IMG/VR virus record: IMGVR_UViG_3300020187_000284
Location: 1 to 20,007 of that record
Strand: one strand, 5' to 3'
DNA: 20,007 bases
Source: a virus
Position numbers and translations under genes: made by a program. The notes under the pieces are model-generated. The model was given only the letters and a program-made list of their open reading frames with translations, ran no database searches and was not told the DNA's origin. Within the stretch, counting starts at the first letter, position 1. Each line of letters starts with the position of its first letter. This document shows positions 8,153 through 14,822 of the stretch, in pieces.

Positions 8153-9114
8153 GTTCGACTACGACCGAAACAAAGAAACTGCCGCAGTGGCAGGAAGACT
8201 TCATCCGCAGCGAGATCCTTCCGCGCGGCATTGAGATCGCCGACACGGAATACACTCCATACACTGGCGAGACGATTGCCGGCATGACGCCGACCCAGCA
8301 GCAGGCGCTTTCCGGCTTCGGCGGGCTCAACATGGGCGGTCAGGCATACGGACAGGCGGCAGGCGTTCAGCAAGGCTTGACGGGGTTCGACCCCTCAAGC
8401 ATGGGCGCTGAAGGGCAGGTTGATGTGAACCAGCTGGCCACGACAGACATTGGCGCGTATATGTCACCCTACACTCAAAACGTAATTAACCGCAGCCTTG
8501 AGACGTTGGGAGGCGCCCAGGAGCAGGCGCTGAACAAGCTGGGCGCGCAGGCGACTGCGGCAAAAGCCTTTGGAGGATCGCGCCAAGGAATTGCGGAGGC
8601 CGCGACGCGGGAGGCTTACGGAAAGCAGGCGGCAGATCTTGTCTCCGGCTTGCAGGAAAAGGCGTTTACACAGGCGTTGCAATCGAGCCAGTTCGACATT
8701 GGCAACGTGCAGCAGGCTCGCGAAGCCGCCGCGGCTCGAGCTCAAGCGGCTAACGCAGCCAATTTCCAAGGCCAGTTTCAAGGTGCCGGCATCCAGTCGG
8801 CGGCGGCAAACGCGCTGGGCAGCCTGGCGGGCCAGCGCTTGCAATCGCAGCTCTCCGGCCTCGGGGCTCAGATGTCTGCGGGAGAGCAGCAGCGCGCGCT
8901 TGAGCAGGCTCAGTTGCAGTCGGATTACGCAATGTTCCAAGAGCAGCAAGCATACCCGCTCACGCAGCTTAACGCGCTCCTGGCGGCGAGCACCGGCGTT
9001 CCGGCGGGCCTCGGCACAACGACGGCGCGCGATCCGTTTGGCGGGTTGAAGGCGGTTGGGCAGGTGCTCTCTGGCGTCGGGGACGTAGGCACTGGATTTG
9101 GATACGGGGCATAG
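8149..9114 (+). CDS. Probable internal virion/DNA-ejection protein, Ala/Gln-rich
   Basis: The product is 321 aa and overlaps the previous gene by ATGA. Residues about 10-50 hold LPQWQEDFIRSEILPRGIEI, then YTPYTGETIAGMTPTQQQAL, a start I know from many marine podovirus proteins. Residues about 60-280 are long Ala/Gln-rich helices with many Q pairs, and the tail is Gly-rich (QVLSGVGDVGTGFGYGA). There is no signal peptide or long membrane segment. Helical, Ala/Gln-rich proteins placed after the tail genes of P22- and T7-like phages are usually ejected with the DNA. This role is inferred from composition and position. Confidence 0.65.
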   Translation: MSSTTTETKKLPQWQEDFIRSEILPRGIEIADTEYTPYTGETIAGMTPTQQQALSGFGGLNMGGQAYGQAAGVQQGLTGFDPSSMGAEGQVDVNQLATTDIGAYMSPYTQNVINRSLETLGGAQEQALNKLGAQATAAKAFGGSRQGIAEAATREAYGKQAADLVSGLQEKAFTQALQSSQFDIGNVQQAREAAAARAQAANAANFQGQFQGAGIQSAAANALGSLAGQRLQSQLSGLGAQMSAGEQQRALEQAQLQSDYAMFQEQQAYPLTQLNALLAASTGVPAGLGTTTARDPFGGLKAVGQVLSGVGDVGTGFGYGA

Positions 9115-9116
9115 AC

Positions 9117-10202
9117 ATGGAACGCATACTTACTAAAGATGACATCGCCAAGCTGATTGCCGCGGGGCGTCCGGGCGCGATGGAGGGTGAAATCGCCACG
9201 CCTGAAGACTTGCAGGTACTTGGCGTTACGCCTCAAGCCACTCCCGAAGCGCCAGCCATAACTGACGATAGGAGCCCCGGCGGCAATCTGGCGGTTGAGG
9301 GCGTGCCAACTCCGCCTGCAAACGACAACATGGCGCTGCTCCAACAGATGTTGGACGCGCAAAAGCCGGCGCAGCCTTTTTCATACCAAAGTATGTCAAA
9401 GGACCAGCGCCGCATGTTGGCCTTTGCTGGGCTTTCCGACGCGGGTAGAGCTTTGCAGGGTATGCAGGGCGGAAAGGTAGAGGCTCTGCTCGGCCGCTTT
9501 AACGAGCAAGCCGACATACAGCGCAAGGCTACGGCGGCGGCGGCTCAGCGGCAGATGCTGCAAGGTCTTGTTGGCGGCGGCGCCGGCGCTGACCCGCAGG
9601 CACGCATCCAACAGCTTCTCAACCTGGCGATGGTAAACCCGAGCATGGCGCCGGCGATTGCGTTGCAGGTTAAGCAGATACAGGATCAGATGCAGGCGCA
9701 GATGGGACTGGAAGGCAAAGCGTCATCCGCCGCTGGTCAGCTGGAGACGATGCAAGAGATCATAGCCGCGATTGACGCAGATCCCACGATGACAACTGGG
9801 CCAATGGCGATGTTCTTGCGCAACGTCCCATTCACGCAAGCCGGCCAGACACAGGCTCTGGTCGATAGTCTCCGGTCAACTCTCGCTCTGGACACGCTGA
9901 AAGACCTGAAGTCTACAGGCGCAACTATGGGCGCGCTGAATAAAGAAGAGCTGAACATTCTTTTGGATGACGTGACCAAGCTGGACTTAGCACTCGGACC
10001 AGAGGCGGTGAAGAAATCATTGGCCAAGATCGACCGACGGTATAAAAACATCGTGCGCGGCCTTTACAATGGAGCAAGTGCTGAGGGCGCCACCCAGCTG
10101 GACACTCATTTTGGAGGTCGCCCAGCGTGGTTAGACCCATCGTCTGATGCGCCAGCTGCGGATGAAAGCATTGAAGACTTCAAAAAGCGGATGGGCTTAT
10201 AA
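9117..10202 (+). CDS. Probable internal virion/DNA-ejection protein
   Basis: The product is 361 aa and starts 2 bases after the previous stop. The N-terminal 70 residues are Pro/Ala-rich and look flexible. Residues about 80-230 are Met/Gln/Ala-rich helices (LQQMLDAQKPAQPFSYQSMS, QMLQGLVGGGAGADPQARIQ), and residues about 230-310 contain a longer mixed helical domain with DTLKDLKSTGATMGALNKEE. That last phrase resembles conserved text in other phage DNA-transfer proteins. The next gene overlaps by TAATG. It is placed between two other candidate ejection proteins. No enzyme motif is visible. Confidence 0.6.
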   Translation: MERILTKDDIAKLIAAGRPGAMEGEIATPEDLQVLGVTPQATPEAPAITDDRSPGGNLAVEGVPTPPANDNMALLQQMLDAQKPAQPFSYQSMSKDQRRMLAFAGLSDAGRALQGMQGGKVEALLGRFNEQADIQRKATAAAAQRQMLQGLVGGGAGADPQARIQQLLNLAMVNPSMAPAIALQVKQIQDQMQAQMGLEGKASSAAGQLETMQEIIAAIDADPTMTTGPMAMFLRNVPFTQAGQTQALVDSLRSTLALDTLKDLKSTGATMGALNKEELNILLDDVTKLDLALGPEAVKKSLAKIDRRYKNIVRGLYNGASAEGATQLDTHFGGRPAWLDPSSDAPAADESIEDFKKRMGL

Positions 10203-11932
10203 TGACAGAGCAAGAGCTGAATGCCATACTCACCAAAGCGCAAGAAATGGACGCTCTGGGCACTGCTCAGGGCGATGCTGATCGCGACAGGCTCTTGCAA
10301 ATATATCAAGAGGGCGTCGAGGCAACTCAAGTAACCAGAGGCGAGGACGTCCGAGCGGCAGCAAAATCTGGTGCGATCCGCGGCGCTGCTGGCGCATTAG
10401 ACTTAGGGCGCAACGTGCTGGAGTTGGCTGAAGGAGGCCCAATATCCATGCTAAGTCGCCTTGCTGGGTTTGGCGCCGAGGCGTTGGGGACTGGCCAAGT
10501 CCCGCCTGTGGACTACAAAACTTCAGTCATGGACGCCGCTAGATCACAGTTTGGCGATACTCTGGACTACCAGCCCACAACTACCGAAGGAAAATTCGCA
10601 GGAACCGTATCAGAGTTTGCCGGCGGCGGAGCAGTTATGCCATTTGGCTACCCAGTTAAGACTGGCTTACAGCTCGCCGCTGCGCCTGCTCGATCAGCCC
10701 TGACCACCCTGTTTCCAGCCTTGGCCAGTGAGACAGCCGGCCAGATGACTGAGGGTACAGAAATGGAAGGGCCGGCGAGATTAGCCGCAGCTCTTGGAAC
10801 GCCATTAGCGACTAGCGCACTGCGCCAAGGCACGCAGAGAGCGCTGCTTGGCCCCGAGGCGCGTTTAACGCAGCCCGGAACGGCGCGCGGCGAGGCTGTG
10901 CAGACGCTTGAGGATGCTGGTGTGTCCATGACCACTGGCTTGAAGGCAGGATCTCCACGGCTCATGTCCCTCGAAGGCAGCGTGGAAGTGCCGCTGGAAA
11001 CAAAGAAAACCTTGACCACTGCAACCATGCGTACAATGGGGTCAGACAGCGAGCTGGCAACCCCGGCGGCTATGCGTGACGTAAAAAGTCGCCTCGGCAA
11101 AGTGTTTGATCGAGCTGACAATGTTGTGGACGACGTGCCAAGCACGGAAACCGCAATAAAAGCCAACAGCATCATCGAGGAGCATATGGGCTCTTCGGCG
11201 ACTGGGGACATCCCGCCGTTTCTCGTTGACATAAACGACGAGTTTTTAAATGCAGCGGCAGGCAGCAAAGCAATATCTAACAAAAAACTGCAAAATATGC
11301 GATCCCGACTTCGCAAGGTAATGAACGGCACTAACGATCCGCTTATTTACGAAAGCGCGTTTAAGATGAACGGCGTGGTTGACGACTTTATGATTGAGAG
11401 TGTCCGGCGCACGCAACCAAAGCTGGTCCCGGAGCTTATGGAGGCCAGAGATCAATATAGAAACTATCTGACCACTATGCGCGCACTAAAGACGCGCGGG
11501 TCTGACAGCGCTGGAGGTTATATCTCTCCGGCAATGCTCTCTGGCGCCCTGCGCAGCCGCGAGGGCGACCGCTACATTCTTGGCACGGGATCTGAGCTCG
11601 CCAATCTTGGGCGCGCAGCGGAAGAGGTCGTTAGCTCCATGCCAGCCGTGCAGGCGGGTGGACGTCGAAGCATTGCAGGCGGAGGCGGTATTCTTGGCGC
11701 GGGCGGCGGAGCATATGCAGCGACGCAGATGGGTATGGACCCTGTGCCAGCCATGATGATTGGCGGCGCAGCTGGCGCAGCGATCCCCGCGGCTGGACGG
11801 AAGGCGATAACCTCTGCGCCTATGCAGAGCCTACTCATGCCAACACAAGACAGCGTGACGACGCAAATGCTGTTGGATGCTCTGCGGTCTGGGGCACGCC
11901 AATCAGGCGGACTGCTCAGCATACCCCAGTAA
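10202..11932 (+). CDS. Large internal virion/DNA-ejection protein
   Basis: The product is 576 aa, the largest of the ejection-type block. The first 60 residues are acidic and helical. Residues about 60-230 are Gly/Ala-rich with amphipathic or weakly hydrophobic stretches (AIRGAAGALDLGRNVLELAE). Residues about 240-430 form a charged helical domain (KKLQNMRSRLRKVMNG). Residues about 500-540 are strongly Gly/Ala-rich and hydrophobic (GGGGILGAGGGAYAATQMGM, MMIGGAAGAAIPAAG), which could insert into a membrane. Size, position at the end of the structural operon and composition fit a protein injected with DNA to help cross the cell envelope. No lytic transglycosylase motif was seen. Confidence 0.6.
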   Translation: MTEQELNAILTKAQEMDALGTAQGDADRDRLLQIYQEGVEATQVTRGEDVRAAAKSGAIRGAAGALDLGRNVLELAEGGPISMLSRLAGFGAEALGTGQVPPVDYKTSVMDAARSQFGDTLDYQPTTTEGKFAGTVSEFAGGGAVMPFGYPVKTGLQLAAAPARSALTTLFPALASETAGQMTEGTEMEGPARLAAALGTPLATSALRQGTQRALLGPEARLTQPGTARGEAVQTLEDAGVSMTTGLKAGSPRLMSLEGSVEVPLETKKTLTTATMRTMGSDSELATPAAMRDVKSRLGKVFDRADNVVDDVPSTETAIKANSIIEEHMGSSATGDIPPFLVDINDEFLNAAAGSKAISNKKLQNMRSRLRKVMNGTNDPLIYESAFKMNGVVDDFMIESVRRTQPKLVPELMEARDQYRNYLTTMRALKTRGSDSAGGYISPAMLSGALRSREGDRYILGTGSELANLGRAAEEVVSSMPAVQAGGRRSIAGGGGILGAGGGAYAATQMGMDPVPAMMIGGAAGAAIPAAGRKAITSAPMQSLLMPTQDSVTTQMLLDALRSGARQSGGLLSIPQ

Positions 11933-11936
11933 TTCG

Positions 11937-12137
11937 CTACTTCTTAGCAGCTTTTTTAGGCGCAGTCTTAGCGGGCTGCGCCTTCAGCGTGTCCGCCGCC
12001 AGCTGGTGCAGCTGAGCCGACTGCTCCTGTATGATCGTGGCCGCCTGTTCGCAGAATTTGAACAGCGCCATGATGTTTGTTACGCGGTGCGGATTGTTGA
12101 GATTGCGCACCAGTTCTTTCGTTTGGTCGTCGAGCAT
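11937..12137 (-). CDS. Small helical protein with basic AAKK tail
   Basis: The product is 66 aa on the minus strand, convergent with the structural operon and only 4 bases from its stop. I start it at the ATG at 12137 (MLDDQTKELV) because GGAGG lies 5 bases before it; the longer frame to 12158 would start with GTG and lacks such a site. Residues about 1-45 are helical (NIMALFKFCEQAATIIQEQS). The tail is rich in Ala, Pro and Lys (AQPAKTAPKKAAKK), as in nucleic-acid-binding tails. Function is unknown. It has its own upstream region, shared divergently with the plus-strand gene at 12265. Confidence 0.6.
   Translation of the reverse strand: MLDDQTKELVRNLNNPHRVTNIMALFKFCEQAATIIQEQSAQLHQLAADTLKAQPAKTAPKKAAKK
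11959..11982. other. Perfect 7-bp inverted repeat inside the convergent gene
   Basis: GGCGCAG (11959-11965) and CTGCGCC (11976-11982) flank a 10-base loop. It lies within the 3' coding end of the minus gene, 27 bases past the stop of the structural operon. No T-run follows on the plus strand, so it is at best a weak or Rho-assisted terminator. It may be a chance product of Ala codons. Confidence 0.3.
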
Positions 12138-12203
12138 GTGATCCTCCATGAATGTCACCCTGGCACCCTATAACATTTTTTTCGCTTTGTGAACATTTTG
12201 TGC

Positions 12204-12232
12204 TTGCAAGGGGTGTGTGTTACCCCTATGTT
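12204..12232 (+). promoter_or_regulatory. Sigma70-like promoter with palindromic spacer
   Basis: TTGCAA at 12204-12209 and TATGTT at 12227-12232 are exactly 17 bases apart and lie 32 bases before the start codon at 12265. The spacer itself is an inverted repeat, GGGGT (12210-12214) and ACCCC (12222-12226), and the -10 runs into the palindrome TGTTAACA (12229-12236). Either dyad could be an operator. This is the only good promoter match I found in the window, read by eye. Confidence 0.55.
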
Positions 12233-12264
12233 AACAATATAGACAGAAACAAGGGAACACGGAC

Positions 12265-12858
12265 ATGTACAACACAAAATTCAAAACTGTTCAAGATTAC
12301 GTTTCATCCGCAATAAGCATGACCCAAGAAGACCAAACCTTTGCGGCTAAATCTCACCAGAAAGAAGCTCTTGGTGAATTGAACAGCGGATACCAAATGC
12401 TTCGTGAGAACAATTTTCAATTTTCAATCGACAGCTTGTCACGCGAAGATTACTTTGCAATCCCGTTTGATCTTCACCAGATCCGCGAAAAGCATTTCCG
12501 CCTGTTCGATGAGGCGCACCATGCTGACTTGACAGATCTGATTACATTTCGCGTTTTGCTCAAAGAGCTTGAAGTTGTAAAGCCAGCTCCAAAGTCTGAT
12601 CGCATCACAGCCAAGCAAGCTGAAGTGACAGAAACTGTGGTTGATCTGATTGAGCGCCGCATGGCTCAGTACCATGAGGCTGTTGAGCTTGGCCGTTTAT
12701 TTGGTGGCTTGCCTGTAAGCGTCACGCCGCACCAAGTGACTAACGGATATAACACCACATTCACACGCTGCTTCTATTACCTCGCTGGCAAATTCACACC
12801 TCTGTCAGTCATCATGGCAGCAGCCGACAAATTGGCCAGAGAGAAAGAAAACGCCTAA
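12265..12858 (+). CDS. Hypothetical phage protein, first gene of the small-gene operon
   Basis: The product is 197 aa, with AAGGG about 9 bases before the ATG. I do not recognise the family. It is mostly helical and charged, has no membrane segment, and ends with a helix (VIMAAADKLAREKENA). Residues about 105-150 (DRITAKQAEVTETVVDLIER) are a likely long helix, and residues about 160-180 (GYNTTFTRCFYYLAGKF) are aromatic. It is more A+T-rich than the genes after it and is directly downstream of the predicted promoter, so it is likely an early, strongly expressed protein. A hairpin follows it. Confidence 0.75.
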   Translation: MYNTKFKTVQDYVSSAISMTQEDQTFAAKSHQKEALGELNSGYQMLRENNFQFSIDSLSREDYFAIPFDLHQIREKHFRLFDEAHHADLTDLITFRVLLKELEVVKPAPKSDRITAKQAEVTETVVDLIERRMAQYHEAVELGRLFGGLPVSVTPHQVTNGYNTTFTRCFYYLAGKFTPLSVIMAAADKLAREKENA

Positions 12859-12865
12859 TCAAACC

Positions 12866-12881
12866 GGGGGCTACGGCCCCC
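12866..12881 (+). other. Stable GC hairpin with UACG tetraloop after the first gene
   Basis: GGGGGC-TACG-GCCCCC is a perfect 6-bp G/C stem closed as c(UACG)g, a member of the very stable UNCG tetraloop class. It lies 8 bases after the stop codon at 12858 and before the next gene. No T-run follows, so rather than a full intrinsic terminator it may partly stop transcription or protect the upstream mRNA 3' end. Confidence 0.55.
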
Positions 12882-12901
12882 ACCCACCGGGAGAGCATAA
12901 C

Positions 12902-13051
12902 ATGATGCCAACGAAGCAAGACTGGGCGATCCTCGCCATATGGACGTCGCTCTGCGGGCTGTTGATCGCCTGCACGTTAACCGCTAATATTTCAGACGAA
13001 CCAATGCGCCCGAAGGCGCGTCCAACACACTGGGAGACCACCAATGGCTAA
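12902..13051 (+). CDS. Small single-pass membrane protein (49 aa)
   Basis: This short ORF reads MMPTKQDWAILAIWTSLCGL and goes on to end in HWETTNG, then TAA. GGAGAG lies about 6 bases before the ATG. Residues about 8-29 form one hydrophobic segment with Trp at its start, a likely membrane helix, followed by a charged tail. It overlaps the start of the next gene by 8 bases, which supports it as a real, coupled gene. Function is unknown. The second ATG (12905) is an alternative start. Confidence 0.6.
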   Translation: MMPTKQDWAILAIWTSLCGLLIACTLTANISDEPMRPKARPTHWETTNG

Positions 13052-13334
13052 ACTCACCCGCGCCGAAGTCTTAGACACGGCCAAGGAATATGTAACCAAG
13101 GACCGGGCGTCCGACCACGGCGACATGGAGGACAACTTCAAGACCATCGCCATTTATTGGAGCGTGCACCTTGGCGTCGAGGTTCTACCGCACGACGTAG
13201 GCACCATGATGATGCTGCTGAAGGCCGCCAGGGCCAAGTCAAACCCGAAGCACGCCGACAACTACATCGACGCGGCCGGATACGCCGCCTGCGCCGCTGA
13301 GCTGGCCACAGAGGATAAGGAGGGCGCGACATGA
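13044..13334 (+). CDS. DUF6378-like phage protein
   Basis: The product is 96 aa. It has the pattern I associate with DUF6378: an N-terminal helix (LTRAEVLDTAKEYVTKDRAS), then HGDMEDNFKTIAIYWSVHLG, DVGTMMMLLKAARAKSNPKH and DNYIDAAGYAACAAELA. The conserved Asp, His and Glu residues in helices recall all-alpha pyrophosphohydrolase (MazG-like) folds, but I do not see a clear EExxE metal motif. If related, it could act on nucleotides. It overlaps both neighbours (8 bases with the small membrane gene, ATGA with the next). The name is from memory and needs a profile search. Confidence 0.7.
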   Translation: MAKLTRAEVLDTAKEYVTKDRASDHGDMEDNFKTIAIYWSVHLGVEVLPHDVGTMMMLLKAARAKSNPKHADNYIDAAGYAACAAELATEDKEGAT

Positions 13335-13531
13335 GCCTGGGCTTAGACAGCATCCTACCGAAGCTCATAGCGTGCGCTGAGTGCCACGGAGAGGGCACCG
13401 TGGAGCAGGGGTTCGCATACCCGCACAACGCAGGCCGAGACATCGGCGAAATCATCATGGAGACCGTTCCATGCCCCGAGTGCGGCGGCATGGGCGAGAT
13501 CCCGCCATTCGAAGAGGAGGAAGACGAATGA
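13331..13531 (+). CDS. Small DnaJ-type zinc-binding protein
   Basis: The product is 66 aa and overlaps both neighbours by ATGA. It has two half-motifs of the DnaJ zinc-finger type: C-A-E-C-H-G-E-G (residues 15-22) and C-P-E-C-G-G-M-G (residues 48-55), each CxxCxGxG, which together would hold one zinc ion. The C-terminus is acidic (PPFEEEEDE). Small proteins with one such site are common in phages and may act as zinc adaptors or partners for other phage proteins. No J domain is present, so it is not a co-chaperone by itself. Confidence 0.75.
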   Translation: MSLGLDSILPKLIACAECHGEGTVEQGFAYPHNAGRDIGEIIMETVPCPECGGMGEIPPFEEEEDE

Positions 13532-14295
13532 AATACGATCCAGAGGCGCTCACACGCCACGTTCTTGACTGCGCACAGCAGGGCATGTCGCAAGCCGACG
13601 TTGCCGAGCTTCTACATGTGTCGCGCTCAACGATACACCGCATATGCACCACAATGAATATCACCTTGGAGAGGAAGAAACGTGAATACGGACCAAACTC
13701 AGATCATTATAAAAAGGCTAGAGCGGATCAACAGCATAATGCTGACGGAGGCGAAGACGGCGATGCGGCCAAACTTGAAGCAGCGGCTGGAAGAGCAGCA
13801 AGCGTTGCTCGACGTGTTAAAGCGCGAGATCAAAAGGACGCAGCCGAGCGATTGAGGCTCAAGCTGGAGGGTGTGACGGATAAGCACGAGCGCTACGAGA
13901 TCACATACGCGCACTGCATCTGGGAGTTCGAGCAGATGCATTACCGCAAAGGCAAGCGCGACCCGCTGCCGGCTGGGCCGCGCAGGCCGACCACAATGGC
14001 ACCATCTATGATTAAGGCGGCTGAGGCCAGTAAACAGCACAGCATCGAACAGGGCAAGCGCCTGTTTGCTTTGATCCCGTATGACCAGCGCGTTACAGCT
14101 GCAGAGGCCGCAGAGTTGCTGGGAGACAGCGTGCCACGCACGTCAAGCTATCTCAAAAAAATGTGGGAGGCGGACAAGGTTTACCGCGTGCGAGATTTTG
14201 TTGAAGTGCCGGGCTATACCAAGCGGCAATGGCGCTGGGTCTTTAGCAAGCAACCCATTCAGCCGTTGAATAACTGCTTTGAGGATGATGATTGA
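13528..14295 (+). CDS. Two-domain helix-turn-helix DNA-binding protein (may be two genes)
   Basis: The product is 255 aa from the ATG at 13528, which overlaps the previous stop (ATGA); the open frame extends to 13381, but that part lies over the zinc protein. Residues about 19-45 (GMSQADVAELLHVSRSTIHR) are a clear HTH. Residues about 187-240 (RVTAAEAAELLGDSVPRTSS, then WEADKVYRV) look like a winged helix. In between, residues about 53-108 are low-complexity Ala/Lys/Asp text with poor codon use, where another ORF (13682-13855) overlaps in the +1 frame. The C-terminal domain could start on its own at TTG 13852 or GTG 13873. Likely a regulator or replication-linked DNA-binding protein. The full-length reading is not certain. 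Confidence 0.6.
   Translation: MKYDPEALTRHVLDCAQQGMSQADVAELLHVSRSTIHRICTTMNITLERKKREYGPNSDHYKKARADQQHNADGGEDGDAAKLEAAAGRAASVARRVKARDQKDAAERLRLKLEGVTDKHERYEITYAHCIWEFEQMHYRKGKRDPLPAGPRRPTTMAPSMIKAAEASKQHSIEQGKRLFALIPYDQRVTAAEAAELLGDSVPRTSSYLKKMWEADKVYRVRDFVEVPGYTKRQWRWVFSKQPIQPLNNCFEDDD
13682..13855 (+). CDS. Embedded 57-codon coiled-coil ORF, +1 frame
   Basis: It starts with GTG after GGAGAGGAAGAAAC and ends in TGA. It reads MNTDQTQIIIKRLERINSIM and ends with LLDVLKREIKRTQPSD, a natural-looking amphipathic or coiled-coil helix. By my count 43 of 57 codons end in G or C, against about 18 of 56 in the HTH-gene frame over the same bases; neighbours are G/C-ending. Its stop is overlapped by a possible TTG start (TTGA, 13852) for the C-terminal HTH domain. 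This suggests a separate small gene here. Against it: the HTH frame has no stop across this stretch. Confidence 0.5.
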   Translation: MNTDQTQIIIKRLERINSIMLTEAKTAMRPNLKQRLEEQQALLDVLKREIKRTQPSD

Positions 14296-14600
14296 TGAGA
14301 ACGCGCTCTAGGCAATTGGAGGTGGTCAGAGTGGCGTTGGCCAAGGCATATGTGGATAATTACAAAATGAACAAGGGCTGTAGTCGTTGTGGATTTAATG
14401 AGCATCCAGTTGCACTTGAATTTAACCACATTGATCCGTCCCAAAAAGTCAAAACTGTGTCTCAGCTTGTTAAAAAGGGGGTAATAGAGAACATAAAGGC
14501 TGAGATCGAAAGGTGTCATATTTTATGTTCAAATTGTCACCGAATCCACACCTACGCTAATAAGCATCACATGAAATTATCGGAGAGTTTAGATGGATGA
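14295..14600 (+). CDS. HNH endonuclease
   Basis: The product is 101 aa from the ATG at 14295, which overlaps the previous stop by one base (TGATG); a TTG at 14292 is less likely. The HNH pattern is clear: zinc ligands C29-x2-C32 and C78-x2-C81, with LEFNHIDPSQK (N44, H45) and CSNCHRIHT (N80, H82). H45 is the expected general base. The gene is visibly more A+T-rich than its neighbours, so it may have arrived by transfer, like free-standing homing endonucleases. HNH proteins beside terminase help packaging, but no terminase is near here, so homing or host/competitor DNA cutting is more likely. Confidence 0.88.
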   Translation: MRTRSRQLEVVRVALAKAYVDNYKMNKGCSRCGFNEHPVALEFNHIDPSQKVKTVSQLVKKGVIENIKAEIERCHILCSNCHRIHTYANKHHMKLSESLDG

Positions 14601-14703
14601 CAAAGAGCTTGAGCGCATGATAAACGCGGCGGGTCTGATCGGAGCCATCTTTGGCTTCATCAGCGGCGCTGGCTTGATGGCGCTGGTGGGTATTATATTC
14701 TAG
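14593..14703 (+). CDS. Tiny single-pass membrane protein (36 aa)
   Basis: It reads MDDKELERMINAAGLIGAIF and continues to GLMALVGIIF, then TAG. GGAGAG lies 5 bases before the ATG, and the start overlaps the end of the HNH gene by 8 bases. After a charged N-terminus of about 9 residues comes one Gly-rich hydrophobic segment (residues about 11-36) running to the end. Function is unknown. It is the last plus-strand gene before a convergent junction. Confidence 0.6.
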   Translation: MDDKELERMINAAGLIGAIFGFISGAGLMALVGIIF

Positions 14704-14710
14704 TAATCGT

Positions 14711-14783
14711 GTGGGTGGCCGTGAATGTTGGCACATTTAGCAGCGTCGAAACCAAAAAACAGTTGCGATGAAAAGCCACCCAC
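14711..14783. ncRNA. Candidate three-stem structured RNA at the convergent junction
   Basis: A 9-bp perfect outer stem, GTGGGTGGC (14711-14719) with GCCACCCAC (14775-14783), encloses two smaller hairpins: AATGT/ACATT (14724-14737, TGGC loop) and GCAGC/GTTGC (14740-14766, one G-U pair). The total is 73 bases with a three-way junction. It is not a normal tRNA: there is no T-loop TTCGA and no anticodon arm of the right size. It lies between the last plus gene and the end of the minus lysis operon, so it could be a bidirectional terminator or mRNA 3'-end structure. The strand is unknown. Confidence 0.35.
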
Positions 14784-14822
14784 TCAGACTTTCTAATCAA
14801 AGGCGCGCCCGGCAACAAGTGG

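Noticed and set aside
8464-8949. 161-aa minus-strand open frame (and 159-aa plus-strand frame at 8570-9049)
   Set aside because: Leu/Arg- or Ser/Arg-rich shadow translations of the Ala/Gln-rich ejection gene, with no start signals.
10648-11331. 227-aa minus-strand open frame
   Set aside because: It lies opposite the large ejection gene, which has coherent protein text and overlaps its upstream neighbour by TAATG; the antisense frame is open only because of the host gene's codon bias.
13711-13717. Programmed -1 frameshift site AAAAAGG
   Set aside because: In the HTH frame the heptamer is T-AAA-AAG, not a standard X-XXY-YYZ site, and the shift needed for the embedded ORF is better served by its own GTG start and Shine-Dalgarno site.
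14711-14783. tRNA gene
   Set aside because: The length of 73 bases and outer stem are suggestive, but the outer stem is 9 bp, there is no T-arm consensus and the anticodon loop is not of the right size.
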